A stretch of DNA of 64,000 bases from Pseudomonas helleri (GTDB lineage: Bacteria > Pseudomonadota > Gammaproteobacteria > Pseudomonadales > Pseudomonadaceae), in NCBI RefSeq assembly GCF_001043025.1, contig NZ_JYLD01000003.1, positions 124,001 through 188,000 on the forward strand, read 5' to 3'. Below the pieces are notes generated by a model that made no database searches, was not told where the DNA came from, and worked only from the letters and a program-made list of their open reading frames with translations. Shown here one piece after another: positions 7,271-15,542 of this stretch. The translations under genes were made by a program, and so were the position numbers. How positions within the stretch are numbered: the stretch's first letter is position 1; each line of letters starts with the position of its first letter.

Positions 7271-7639
7271 ATGAAAGACGAATACGATTTCAGTACTGGC
7301 AAACGCGGCGCGGTTGCCAGCAGCAAAGGCAAGACACGTATCACCATCATGCTCGACGATGTTGTGATTGAAGCTGCCCGCAAGCGCGCGGAAAGTGCGG
7401 GAACAGGCTATCAGACGTTGATCAATAACCTTCTCCGACAAGCATTGGTCTCTGAAGACGCGCACAACCTGGCCCCTGCTCCGAAAAAACGAGCCAGTAC
7501 GTTGCAGGTGATTAACGATGGGATCAGCCAGTCCGATGTCGAAGCGTTGGAGCAACAACTCATCGCTGTCGCCGGCGAATTAAATCGAGTTTTAGGCACG
7601 CCAAAACCGAGCAAATCCAAGGCTAATGAATACCTTTAA
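7271..7639 (+). CDS. brnA: BrnA family antitoxin
   Basis: A 122-residue antitoxin. Residues about 8-60 form the BrnA core with a ribbon-helix-helix DNA-binding fold: GKTRITIMLDDVVIEAARKR followed by GTGYQTLINNLLRQAL. The last 60 residues form a tail longer than that of typical BrnA proteins (about 80-100 residues in all), with a helical segment VEALEQQLIAVAGELNRVLG that may give extra toxin contact or oligomerisation. AGGAGG just before ATG 7271 gives strong translation, as expected for an antitoxin that must exceed its toxin. With BrnT it should repress the shared promoter. Confidence 0.88.
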   Translation: MKDEYDFSTGKRGAVASSKGKTRITIMLDDVVIEAARKRAESAGTGYQTLINNLLRQALVSEDAHNLAPAPKKRASTLQVINDGISQSDVEALEQQLIAVAGELNRVLGTPKPSKSKANEYL

Positions 7640-7670
7640 AAAGGTACGCAGTTGCCTCACTAGCATTAGG

Positions 7671-7739
7671 CTGTAGTAGCGAGCCTGTCTCGCGATCTTT
7701 TAAAGATCAAAAGATCGCGAGACAAGCTCGCTCCTACAG
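7671..7739. repeat. REP doublet, diverged copy
   Basis: Inverted pair of REP arms with changes in the left arm (CTGTAGTAGCGAGCCTGTCTC) against GAGACAAGCTCGCTCCTACAG on the right; the T/A change in the inner stem is matched on both sides, so pairing is kept. It lies between the convergent brnA and oxygenase genes and may act as their common terminator. Confidence 0.85.
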
Positions 7740-7745
7740 CTGGAT

Positions 7746-8750
7746 TTACAACACGCTCTCACGCAGTTGCGGGAAGACCTTCGACACTTTGTTCAGCAGG
7801 TAGTCGCCATATTCCCCGTTGAAGGCGTGTACGTTGGCCTGGTCCCAGCGTTGGGCGCTATCGTCTTGTTGTTCAACCGCAGGCAAGCCTGCAATTGGCT
7901 GGACCCGGGCGCGGTAGTTAGGGTCGAAGAACAGCGGGAATGACAGGCGGTCAGAACCCGAGGTGTTACGCGCCACGCGATGCGGTGTCGAGCGGTACAG
8001 GCCGCCGGTCATACGGTCGAGCATGTCGCCGATGTTGCACAGAAACGCGCCGGGAATCGGTGTCGCTTCAATCCAGCCTTGTGGGGTGCGCACTTGCAGG
8101 CCGCCTATGCTGTCCTGATGAAGGATGGTCAGCAGCCCGTAATCGGTGTGTTCGCCCACGCCCCATTGCACATCCAGCCCTTCTGGCACGGGTTGCGAGG
8201 GGTAGTTGAACAGCCGGAACAGTATCAGCGGGTCGGCGGTGTAGCGGTCGTTGAAATACTGCGCGTCCAGCCCCAAGCTCAGGGCGACGCCTTCGAGCAG
8301 CCGATGCCCAAGCTGAGTCACCGCCTCCATGTAGGCAAGAATGGTCTCGCGAAAACCAACGACATCCGGGAACAGGTTTGCACCATGCACCGGGGTCCTG
8401 GCCACGACTTCGGGTGCTGTGTCGTCCAGCTCAGTGCCCAGATACAGGCCCTCTTTCCAGTCGGGGCGGTTTGAGGTCAGTTCGCCGCCCAGCGGAAAGT
8501 AACCCCGCCAGGCACGTCCGCCGAGTTCCATGCGCCAGCGCAGTTTGGTGGCTTCGTCCAGCGCAAAAAACTCATGGCTCAAGGCTTCAAGGCGCTCTAC
8601 CAGTGTCGGGTCAATGCCATGCCCGACGACATAGAAAAACCCCTGCTCGCGGCAGGCGCGGCTGATCTGCTCGGCGACTTCACTGCGCCCGCTTGCAGTG
8701 AACAATGGCGCCACATCAATGATGGGTAACTCTCGGATCGCAGTGCTCAT
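7746..8750 (-). CDS. Isopenicillin N synthase-like 2-oxoglutarate/Fe(II) oxygenase
   Basis: A 334-residue soluble non-haem iron oxygenase. An N-terminal DIOX_N-type domain (PIIDVAPLF, then [14 protein letters not shown]) is followed by the double-stranded beta-helix with the iron ligands: His and Asp of [11 protein letters not shown] and the distal His of STPHRVARN. Arg and Ser of [11 protein letters not shown] match the R-x-S co-substrate site. Family members hydroxylate, desaturate or cyclise small molecules; the substrate here is unknown. It is the last gene of an amino-acid ABC importer operon, starting 14 bases after the ATPase gene, so an imported amino-acid-like compound is the obvious candidate. 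ATG 8750 is preferred; a GTG at 8756 is closer to GAGGG. Confidence 0.85.
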   Translation of the reverse strand: MSTAIRELPIIDVAPLFTASGRSEVAEQISRACREQGFFYVVGHGIDPTLVERLEALSHEFFALDEATKLRWRMELGGRAWRGYFPLGGELTSNRPDWKEGLYLGTELDDTAPEVVARTPVHGANLFPDVVGFRETILAYMEAVTQLGHRLLEGVALSLGLDAQYFNDRYTADPLILFRLFNYPSQPVPEGLDVQWGVGEHTDYGLLTILHQDSIGGLQVRTPQGWIEATPIPGAFLCNIGDMLDRMTGGLYRSTPHRVARNTSGSDRLSFPLFFDPNYRARVQPIAGLPAVEQQDDSAQRWDQANVHAFNGEYGDYLLNKVSKVFPQLRESVL

Positions 8751-8763
8751 GGCCACTCAGCCC

Positions 8764-9507
8764 TCAAACGGCAGACGAAAAAGGTGTACGGATATCCGCT
8801 AAAAATTTCTGCGTGCGCGGATGTTCCGGGTTCTGGAAAAAGCTTTCGGCAGGCGCTCGTTCGAGTACCCGGCCCTGATCCATAAATAAAACCCGGTCGG
8901 CCACTTCACGAGCAAAGCCCATCTCGTGGGTCACCACGACCATGGTCATGCCATCGCGGGCCAAGTCGCGCATCACCAGCAACACTTCACCGACCATCTC
9001 CGGGTCGAGCGCACTGGTGGGCTCATCAAACAGCATCAGCGGTGGGCGCATCGCCAGAGCCCGGGCAATGGCCACGCGCTGCTGCTGACCACCGGACAAG
9101 TTGATCGGGAAGGCACTCGCCTTGTGCGCAAGGCCCACGCGGTCGAGTAACGCCATGGCTTCTTTTTCAGCGTCTGCCCGGCTCAGGCCGCGCAGACGAA
9201 TCGGCGCCAGCGTGCAGTTTTCCAGCACGGTGAGGTGCGGGAACAGGTTGAACTGCTGAAACACAAAGCCGATGTGTGAGCGGAACTGGTTAAGGTCCAG
9301 GTCCTTGGCGTGGATGTCCTGGCCATCTATCAGAATGCGTCCGGACTTGATCGGCTCCAGGCGATTGAGGGTGCGGATCAAGGTCGATTTACCCGACCCC
9401 GACGGCCCGCAAATCACCACCACTTCACCCTTGGCAATGTGCTCATCGACATCCACCAGTGCCTGATAGGTGCCGTACCACTTGTTAACTTTTTCCAGGC
9501 GAATCAT
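8764..9507 (-). CDS. Polar amino acid ABC transporter, ATP-binding protein
   Basis: A 247-residue ATPase of the GlnQ/HisP class powering a polar amino acid importer at the inner membrane. Walker A is GPSGSGKST (about 34-42), the Q-loop is in [11 protein letters not shown], the ABC signature is LSGGQQQR, Walker B is LMLFDEP and the switch His is in VVVTHEM. The ATG overlaps the last base of the upstream permease stop. All operon members are complete, so a working importer is expected. The exact amino acid cannot be deduced from this subunit. Confidence 0.93.
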   Translation of the reverse strand: MIRLEKVNKWYGTYQALVDVDEHIAKGEVVVICGPSGSGKSTLIRTLNRLEPIKSGRILIDGQDIHAKDLDLNQFRSHIGFVFQQFNLFPHLTVLENCTLAPIRLRGLSRADAEKEAMALLDRVGLAHKASAFPINLSGGQQQRVAIARALAMRPPLMLFDEPTSALDPEMVGEVLLVMRDLARDGMTMVVVTHEMGFAREVADRVLFMDQGRVLERAPAESFFQNPEHPRTQKFLADIRTPFSSAV

Positions 9508-10220
9508 CAGGTCACCTTGCTGTTGTCAGTTAAGGAAACACGTTGCGTCTGACGACGCTCCAGCCAGAAGGCGAAACGTGACAGGCCAAAGCACAACACA
9601 AAATACGTGACCCCCAGAATCAGGTAGACCTGAGCCGGCATGGTGAACACTTGGGTGTTGATCTGCGAGGCGATAAAGGAGATTTCCGTGAGGCCAATGA
9701 TGTAGCCCAATGAGGTTTCCTTGATCGTCGAGACAAACTGGTTAACCAGCGACGGCAACATGGTGCGCAGCGCCTGTGGCAGGACCACCCAGCGCATCGT
9801 GCGCCAATAGCCAAACCCCAGCGAACGCGATGCTTCCACCTGCCCGCGATCCAGCCCCTGCACCCCGGCGCGAACGATCTCGGACAGGTACGCCGCGTCG
9901 AAGATCACCAACGCAATCAACATGGTGGTGAATTGGTCGGTCTTGAAGCCGGTGAGGCTGGGCAGAAAAAAGTACGCCCAAAAAATCACCATCAATAACG
10001 GGGTGCCGCGCACCACAAACACCAGCGCCGTGACCGGCCAACGCAGCCAGCGCCACGGGCTGAGCCGCGCCAGGCCGAACAGCACACCCAGCGGCATCGC
10101 CAAGACCAGCGCGGCAGACGCCAGGATCAAGGTCAGCGCCAACCCGCCAAGCGGCCCGTTGGGGTATTGACCGACCAGGAAGTACACCCAGTACGAATCG
10201 ATCAACTCTAATGTGGTCAT
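9507..10220 (-). CDS. Polar amino acid ABC transporter, permease
   Basis: A 237-residue HisM/GlnP-class inner-membrane protein with about five membrane segments. The ATPase-docking EAA loop is at about residues 130-160 ([20 protein letters not shown]), and the C-terminus reads FWLERRQ. The start [15 protein letters not shown] at ATG 10220 overlaps the stop of the preceding permease gene (ATGA-type overlap), which marks tight translational coupling. It forms a heterodimer with the other permease. Confidence 0.92.
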   Translation of the reverse strand: MTTLELIDSYWVYFLVGQYPNGPLGGLALTLILASAALVLAMPLGVLFGLARLSPWRWLRWPVTALVFVVRGTPLLMVIFWAYFFLPSLTGFKTDQFTTMLIALVIFDAAYLSEIVRAGVQGLDRGQVEASRSLGFGYWRTMRWVVLPQALRTMLPSLVNQFVSTIKETSLGYIIGLTEISFIASQINTQVFTMPAQVYLILGVTYFVLCFGLSRFAFWLERRQTQRVSLTDNSKVT

Positions 10221-10915
10221 CGTGATTTCGCCTGCACGTAGCGGTGTTGATACCACGCCGCAGCACCGGTAATCAGCAGCGACACGCTGAGATAGGCCGA
10301 TGTGGCAAAGGCAAAGGATTCAAGGCTGCGGAATGTTGCGGTTTCAACCTGCCCGGCCTGATACATCAACTCGGCCACACCGACCACCGTGGCGATGCTG
10401 GTGTTTTTCCACAGATTGAGGGTTTGCGAGATCAGCGGCGCAACGGTCACCCGCAAGGCTTGCGGCAAGACCACCAGACGCATGCTTGCAAGGTAACCAA
10501 AGCCCAGGGCACGCCCGGCCTCCAGTTGCACAATGGGGATCGCACGGATACCGCTGCGAATGTCTTCGCTCATAAAGGCTGCGGTGTACAGCGTCAGTGC
10601 GACGATGGCGCTGATGGCCTCAATGTTGCCGGCGTAGAGCCACTCGCGAAAGGACTCAGGCAAAAACTCGGGCGCCGCGAAATACCAGAACAGCATGTGC
10701 GCCAGCAGCGGAATATTGCGGATGGACTCGACGTAGGCAAAACCCAGCCATTGCAGCGGCCGCACAGGTGACAGGCGCAGCAAGGCAATGAACAGGGCCA
10801 ACGGAAGTGCGCACACTAACGTGACACAGGCGAGCTTGATGGACAGCATCAAGCCACTGAGCAGCATGTCGTGGTATTGACCGCTCAGGAGTAACGAATA
10901 ATCAAAATCCAGCAT
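10217..10915 (-). CDS. Polar amino acid ABC transporter, permease
   Basis: A 232-residue HisQ-class inner-membrane protein and partner of the adjacent permease. The EAA motif is QLEAGRALGFGYLASMRLVV, and five hydrophobic segments are visible. Start ATG 10915 (MLDFDYSLLL) resembles family N-termini; an in-frame ATG at 10948 would add eleven polar residues, and neither has a strong ribosome site. The gene follows the binding-protein gene by about 100 bases, enough room for an attenuating structure that lets the binding protein be made in excess. Confidence 0.9.
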   Translation of the reverse strand: MLDFDYSLLLSGQYHDMLLSGLMLSIKLACVTLVCALPLALFIALLRLSPVRPLQWLGFAYVESIRNIPLLAHMLFWYFAAPEFLPESFREWLYAGNIEAISAIVALTLYTAAFMSEDIRSGIRAIPIVQLEAGRALGFGYLASMRLVVLPQALRVTVAPLISQTLNLWKNTSIATVVGVAELMYQAGQVETATFRSLESFAFATSAYLSVSLLITGAAAWYQHRYVQAKSR

Positions 10916-11012
10916 CTCGCGCAAAACTCTTGGAGACCGGCCGGCCATTCATTGGCGTTGCCTGGGGTTACCAGACCAGCAATGTCATGACCGGCCCGCC
11001 TAATGGCAGCGG

Positions 11013-11837
11013 TTACTCAACCTGATCGGAGTCGATCTTGAAATGGCGCTCGGCCTGGTTCGATTTGGTGCCCGGGCCGTACCATTTCAGGTACAGCTTC
11101 TCGGCTTCACCCGAGCTTTCAAGACGCGCGAGAGTCTTGTCGACGGCCACTTTCAAGTCGCCGCTGTCTTTGGGCAATGCCAGCGCCAGCGCTTCGGTGC
11201 TGAGGTTTTCAGGAAGAATTGCGTAACCTTTGGCGCCTGCCCCGATCTTCGCAAAATCGTTGGTCAGCGCAGATTCATCATCGACAAACGCCTTGCCTTT
11301 ACCTTGCTGCAACGCCAACAGTGCCTGTTGCGAAGTATCGAAGGTCACGACTTTAGCGGTCGGCAACGCCTTGAGGATGTTGGGTTCCTGAGTACCGCCT
11401 TTGACGGTGAGGATTTTTTCCCCGGCCAGTTGATCAAGTGCCGTCACGCCGCTGGATTTCTTCACCATGGCTTTTTGCCCGGTGATCAACACTGAATACG
11501 AGAAATCGACCAGCGCCTCACGTTCTTTGTTGTGGGTCAGCGAGGCGGCCAGCAGATCGACGCGGCCCTGCTGCAACTCTGGAATCCGCGCGGCTACGGC
11601 GATCTGTTTGTAGACCGGCTTGACGCCCAGATCCTTGGCAATTTCATTGCCCAGATCGATCTCATAGCCAATGATCTGACGGGTCTTGGGGTCAACGAAA
11701 CTGTTGGGCTCATCAGTACCCAAGGTACCGATCACAATCTCGCCCTTGTTTTTGATGGCGGCGACATCGGCAAAAACGCCTGCGCTCACGAGAGACAAAG
11801 CAACTGCAACGGCCGAACTCAGAAGGCTAATTCTCAT
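11013..11837 (-). CDS. Polar amino acid ABC transporter, periplasmic binding protein
   Basis: A 274-residue solute-binding protein (SBP_bac_3 family). A classical signal peptide ends at about VFA-DVAAIKNKG; the ligand-binding signature is GYEIDLGNEIAKDLGVKPVY and a second lobe motif is LITGQKAMVKK. It delivers a polar amino acid or derivative to the two-permease, one-ATPase complex encoded downstream. First gene of the five-gene leftward operon, with an AT-rich promoter region before it (about 11838-11980). Which ligand binds is not determined; the terminal oxygenase gene hints that it is not a common growth amino acid alone. Confidence 0.92.
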   Translation of the reverse strand: MRISLLSSAVAVALSLVSAGVFADVAAIKNKGEIVIGTLGTDEPNSFVDPKTRQIIGYEIDLGNEIAKDLGVKPVYKQIAVAARIPELQQGRVDLLAASLTHNKEREALVDFSYSVLITGQKAMVKKSSGVTALDQLAGEKILTVKGGTQEPNILKALPTAKVVTFDTSQQALLALQQGKGKAFVDDESALTNDFAKIGAGAKGYAILPENLSTEALALALPKDSGDLKVAVDKTLARLESSGEAEKLYLKWYGPGTKSNQAERHFKIDSDQVE

Positions 11838-12006
11838 CTCAGGATCTCAGAAGAAAAACTTAAGAACGTGACCCCGCCACTGATCAGCAGTGCAGGCCAT
11901 TAGCCTTGAAGTTTAACAACCCGAACCATTGGCAATAAAAGAACTATTTAATATATCTATATCGCATTAATGATTGTCGGACAGCTGTGACGAGCGCCAT
12001 TCCTCC

Positions 12007-12095
12007 CTGTGGGAGCGGGCTTGCTCGCGATGCAAGCGACTCGGTCTATCTGTTACACCTTGTCGATCCAATCGCGAGCAAGCCCGCTCCCACAG
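12007..12095. repeat. REP doublet, GGGAGCGGGCTTGCTCGC subfamily
   Basis: Inverted arms of 25 bases (CTGTGGGAGCGGGCTTGCTC... at 12007-12031 and its complement at 12071-12095) enclose a 39-base loop. The arms belong to a different REP subfamily from the GAGCGAGCTTGCC copies in this window. It follows the stop of the metal-binding protein gene and precedes the amino acid importer promoter. Confidence 0.88.
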
Positions 12096-12107
12096 AGTAC
12101 AGACGCT

Positions 12108-12995
12108 TTAATTGCCCTTCATCGCCGCCGTCAGCTTGTCGACGTTGTAGCGGAACATTTGCGCATACGTCGGCGCCGGGCCATCGGCAGGTGACAACGA
12201 TTCAACGTAAAGCTCGCCACCCGGCTGCGCGCCGCTGGCATCAGCGATTTGCTTGACCAGCCGCGGGTCGCTGGAGTTTTCGAAGAAGTAAGTGCTGACG
12301 TGTTCTTGCTTGATCTGTTTGATCAGCTTGCCCACGTCCGCAGCCGACGCTTCGGTTTCTGTCGAGAAGCCCAGCGGCGACAGGAAAGTCACGCCATAAG
12401 CATCGCCGAAGTATCCAAACGCATCGTGCGAGGTCAGGACCTTGCGTTTGTCACTGGGGATTGCCTGGACCTGCGCACGGGCATAAGCATCCAGTTGCTC
12501 CAACTGCTGGATGTACTGATCGCCCTTGGCCTGATAATCGCTGGCATTGGCCGGGTCAGCCTTTTGCAAGGCGCTGATGATATTACGCACATACACCACA
12601 CCGTTCGCCGCACTGTTCCAGGCATGCGGGTCGGTGATGCGCTTGCCGTCTTCTTCCATGCTGCGGGTCTTGATGCCATTGGACAGCACCACCGGCTGGC
12701 CCTGGTAACCCGACGCCTTGATCAAGCGGTCAAGCCAGCCTTCCAGGTGCAAGCCGCTGACAAACACCAGATCGGCCCGCTTCAACGCCTGCGCGTCATT
12801 AGGCGTTGGCTCGTAGGCATGCGGGTCGCCGTTAGGGCCGATCAGCGAGGTCACGTGCACATGGTCACCGCCCACGTTTTGCACCATGTCGGCAAGCACG
12901 GTGAATGAAGCCACCGCTTCGATGGGTTTTGCCTGGGCAAGACCGGCCATACTCGACAATGCAAAAACAGCAGCCAGCAGCATTTTTGGCTTCAT
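12108..12995 (-). CDS. Metal ABC transporter, periplasmic Zn/Mn-binding protein (TroA type)
   Basis: A 295-residue cluster A-I metal-binding protein with a signal peptide ending at about LAQA-KPIE. Probable ligands in TroA order are His59 (GDPHAYEPTP), His124 (DPHAWNS), His190 (TSHDAFGYFGDAYG) and Asp271. It lacks the His/Asp-rich loop of true ZnuA proteins, so zinc, manganese or another divalent ion are all possible. It is the last gene of the leftward unit small ORF-ATPase-permease-binding protein. The locus context (Zur-like palindrome, TonB receptor, DUF2946) favours zinc or metallophore uptake. Confidence 0.9.
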   Translation of the reverse strand: MKPKMLLAAVFALSSMAGLAQAKPIEAVASFTVLADMVQNVGGDHVHVTSLIGPNGDPHAYEPTPNDAQALKRADLVFVSGLHLEGWLDRLIKASGYQGQPVVLSNGIKTRSMEEDGKRITDPHAWNSAANGVVYVRNIISALQKADPANASDYQAKGDQYIQQLEQLDAYARAQVQAIPSDKRKVLTSHDAFGYFGDAYGVTFLSPLGFSTETEASAADVGKLIKQIKQEHVSTYFFENSSDPRLVKQIADASGAQPGGELYVESLSPADGPAPTYAQMFRYNVDKLTAAMKGN

Positions 12996-13024
12996 GCGAA
13001 TCCCCTTTGGGTGAGTGTCGGAAA

Positions 13025-13894
13025 TCAGTGGGTGAGATGCGTTTTCGGGAGCAAGCGACGGACAATTCCACTGCGGCCAAACAGCAGCGAAATCACATAA
13101 AAAGCACTGGCGGTCAGCACAATCGCCGGGCCGGAGGCGACGCCGGCATGAAACGAAACGATCAAGCCAATAAAGCCCGAGAGCGTGGCGACCACGGTCG
13201 AAATGATCATCAGCGCGCTCAATGACGTAGCCCAGAACCGCGACACGGTGGCCGGGATAATCATCATGCCCACCGCCATCAACGTGCCCAGCGCTTGAAA
13301 GCCGGCCACCAGATTGAGCACCACCAGCAGCAAAAACAGCACGTGATACAGCGAGCCTTTACCGCCCACGGCGCGCAGGAAGCCGGGGTCGAAACACTCC
13401 AGTATCAGCGGTCGATAAATCAGGGCGAGGACGATCAAGGTGAATGAGGCGATGCCGCCGACCATGAAAATGGCCTGGCTGTCGATGGCCAGAATGGTGC
13501 CGAACAGCACGTGCAGCAGGTCCACGCTGGAGCCATGCAACGAGACAATCAACACACCGGCAGCCAGCGATGTGAGGTAAAAACTCGCGAAACTGGCGTC
13601 TTCGCGCAAAGTCGTAAAGCGGCTGACCAACCCGGCCAGCAACGCCACCAACAGTCCGGCGATCAGCCCGCCAAAGCCCATGGCGGGCAATGACAAACCG
13701 GCGAACAAAAAGCCGACGGCCGCACCGGGCAATACCGCGTGGCTCATCGCATCACCGACCAGGCTCATGCGTCGCAACATCAACAACACACCCACCGGAC
13801 CGGAGCCGATACCCAGCGCCAGGCAAGCCACCAAGGCGCGGCGCATAAAACCAAATTCAACAAACGGTTGCACGACCATCTGATACAGCATCAT
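13025..13894 (-). CDS. Metal ABC transporter, permease (ZnuB/MntB family)
   Basis: A 289-residue ABC-3 family inner-membrane protein with about eight hydrophobic segments. The family features GPVGVLLMLRRMSLVGDAMS and HAVLPGAAVGFLFAG, which contain the conserved substrate-path residues, are near residues 35-65. Its ATG overlaps the ATPase stop (ATGA at 13891-13894). Only one permease gene is present, so the complex should be a homodimer, as in ZnuBC. Confidence 0.92.
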   Translation of the reverse strand: MMLYQMVVQPFVEFGFMRRALVACLALGIGSGPVGVLLMLRRMSLVGDAMSHAVLPGAAVGFLFAGLSLPAMGFGGLIAGLLVALLAGLVSRFTTLREDASFASFYLTSLAAGVLIVSLHGSSVDLLHVLFGTILAIDSQAIFMVGGIASFTLIVLALIYRPLILECFDPGFLRAVGGKGSLYHVLFLLLVVLNLVAGFQALGTLMAVGMMIIPATVSRFWATSLSALMIISTVVATLSGFIGLIVSFHAGVASGPAIVLTASAFYVISLLFGRSGIVRRLLPKTHLTH

Positions 13895-14646
13895 GAAGGC
13901 TGCTCCTCGTTCATATCGCAGGCCGTGGCATCGTCACTCCAGTACTCGGCCATGTTGCGCGCCCGGCGCAAATTGTCGGTGTGCAACACGGTCGCGGTGT
14001 CGCCCCAGGCAATCGCCTCACGCGCCATCAGCAGCGTATTGGGGAAATGTTTGCGCACCTGTTCGATGTCATGCAGCACCGCGATCACGGTGCGGCCCTG
14101 ACCGTGCCAGTCGCGGATCAGTTTGAGCAGGTCTTGAGTGGTGCGGGCATCAATGGCGGTAAAGGGTTCGTCCAGCAAAATCACCGAGGCGTTCTGCATC
14201 AACAAGCGTGCAAACAGCACCCGCTGAAACTGCCCGGACGACAACGAGCCGACACTGCGATCTTCAAACCCTTCAAGCCCGACGGCGATCAAGGCCTCTT
14301 GGGCCTGCCGGGCTTGCTCACGGCTGACGCCACGAAAGGCACCGATACTGCGCCATGCGCCCATCAGCACCGTATCGACAACATTCAGGGGGAAACTGCG
14401 ATCGATCTCGGCCGCTTGCGGCAAATAACCAAGATTGCGCAGTGCCAGATTGCCGCGATCGACCCGCCCGGCGGCGGGCTTTAGCGTGCCGGCAATGGTT
14501 TTGATCAGCGTCGATTTGCCGGCACCGTTAGGGCCGACAATCGCCGTCAGGCTGCCTGCATCGAAGCAACCGCTAATGTGATGCACCGCCGGTCGGCGCT
14601 CATAGGTGACGGTCAGGTCATCCAGGCTAATGCTCGCTGCACTCAT
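13891..14646 (-). CDS. Metal ABC transporter, ATP-binding protein (ZnuC/MntA family)
   Basis: A 251-residue ATPase with Walker A GPNGAGKST, signature LSSGQFQRV, Walker B VILLDEPF and switch His in IAVLHDIEQV, the ZnuC/MntA-type arrangement. Ser in place of the second Gly in the signature (LSSGQ) is common in this subfamily. ATG 14646 (MSAASISLDDLTV) overlaps the stop of a 46-residue upstream ORF, so the two are probably translationally coupled. Drives the import of divalent metal by the permease encoded immediately downstream. Confidence 0.92.
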   Translation of the reverse strand: MSAASISLDDLTVTYERRPAVHHISGCFDAGSLTAIVGPNGAGKSTLIKTIAGTLKPAAGRVDRGNLALRNLGYLPQAAEIDRSFPLNVVDTVLMGAWRSIGAFRGVSREQARQAQEALIAVGLEGFEDRSVGSLSSGQFQRVLFARLLMQNASVILLDEPFTAIDARTTQDLLKLIRDWHGQGRTVIAVLHDIEQVRKHFPNTLLMAREAIAWGDTATVLHTDNLRRARNMAEYWSDDATACDMNEEQPS

Positions 14647-14783
14647 GGAATCGCCACCGCCCAGGCGATGCCCAGCCACAACACCACCAACACACACAAC
14701 GAGGTTAACAGTCGCTTACCCGCAGACTGGGCCAGCGCAGAACTGACAATGCCTGCAACAAGGGGGGATCGGAGAGTCTTCAC
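14643..14783 (-). CDS. 46-residue single-span membrane protein heading the metal ABC operon
   Basis: GTG 14783 opens a frame for MKTLRSPLVAGIVSSALAQS, then a basic patch (GKRLL) and one strong hydrophobic helix (LCVLVVLWLGIAWAVAIP) at the C-terminus. Its TGA overlaps the ATPase ATG as ATGA, and the frame lies between the Zur-like palindrome and the ATPase gene, which is why I think it is translated. No homologue is recognised. It could be a leader peptide that couples translation or a small accessory subunit. There is no strong ribosome site before the GTG, which is the main doubt. Confidence 0.45.
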   Translation of the reverse strand: MKTLRSPLVAGIVSSALAQSAGKRLLTSLCVLVVLWLGIAWAVAIP

Positions 14784-14802
14784 GCGGGTCGCTCGAAATA
14801 TA

Positions 14803-14819
14803 ATGTAATGATATTACAT
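14803..14819. promoter_or_regulatory. Zur-like palindromic operator between divergent metal-uptake arms
   Basis: The 17-base palindrome ATGTAAT-GAT-ATTACAT lies 20 bases upstream of the first leftward ORF and about 240 bases before the rightward DUF2946 gene. Form (TGTAAT-N3-ATTACA) and position fit a Fur-superfamily site, most like Zur boxes with a TGTNATA...TNACA core; it does not resemble the GATAAT-based Fur box. A MntR-type site cannot be excluded. Confidence 0.5.
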
Positions 14820-15061
14820 CCCAGCAAACTGTTATGCCTAGTGAATACATGCTACTGGCCAGCGAAATCTGTACAGCCTGCACCCGCAGCAAATCCGCAC
14901 TCAGCAGAAAATGCGGCTGTATCAAGCACTTGCCTGAGGCGCGTGCCATTTTGTCGCACCACCCTTGATCGCTTGATTGACGCGGCGTGGCGCCTCGCCA
15001 GCGCGCAGGCTCGGTACACATCGCTGTGAGTCGAGAAAAAGCAGTGGTAGATTCCCGCCCC

Positions 15062-15445
15062 ATGAGACTTGCCCGTGACCACCGTTCGCTCGTTGCCTGG
15101 ATGCTGCTGGCTTTCATCCTGTTCAACGGCCTCGCCTGCAGTATCTGCCACGGGCAGATGCTCGGTGCGTTTTCGCGGGCACCTACACGGATGGAGTGCG
15201 GCATGAGCCACACCCCCAGCCATGCCATGAAAGACATGTCGAAGATCAGCGACATGTCACCAACGTCCATGAAAGCCATGGAAGACACCTGCTCATTTGC
15301 CGCCTCGGTCGCTCAGGCGTTGATCTTCTTTATCGCACTGGGCTGGCTGATCCGCCGTGCACGCCCCACTCGAGCCCAGCCCCGTGGCCCGCTCAAACCC
15401 CCGCCCCGCTACGTAATCCCCAGGCTTCAACCACAAGCCCCGTAA
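15062..15445 (+). CDS. DUF2946 domain protein, Cys/Met/His-rich
   Basis: A 127-residue protein with a membrane-spanning N-terminus (SLVAWMLLAFILFNGLACSI), a metal-ligand-rich middle (CSICHGQM, then MECGMSHTPSHAMKDMSK and repeated DM/SM pairs, ending DTCSF), a second hydrophobic segment (AQALIFFIALGWLI) and a basic proline-rich tail. DUF2946 proteins commonly accompany TonB-dependent copper or other metal receptors; a role as periplasm-facing metal chaperone or sensor is inferred. It lies 97 bases upstream of the receptor gene on the same strand. ATG 15062 is chosen by family N-terminus; the ribosome site is weak. Confidence 0.75.
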   Translation: MRLARDHRSLVAWMLLAFILFNGLACSICHGQMLGAFSRAPTRMECGMSHTPSHAMKDMSKISDMSPTSMKAMEDTCSFAASVAQALIFFIALGWLIRRARPTRAQPRGPLKPPPRYVIPRLQPQAP

Positions 15446-15542
15446 CTGCGCGTTCGTTCACGGCGCGCACCTGCGTCGCTCACTGATTCGACAACGTTAT
15501 GCCGGCGCGCAGTGCGTGTGCGCGCGGCTTTGTGGTGAAAAC

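Noticed and set aside
12108-14783. Metal ABC genes as the pyoverdine-iron fpvCDEF locus
   Set aside because: Only one binding protein is present and the accessory fpvG/H/J/K genes are missing; the gene order also differs.
14834-14968. 44-residue Cys-rich frame (MPSEYMLLASEICTACTRSK...) between the metal-uptake arms
   Set aside because: The cysteine pairs are suggestive beside a Zur-like site, but there is no ribosome site or known family; kept only as a note.
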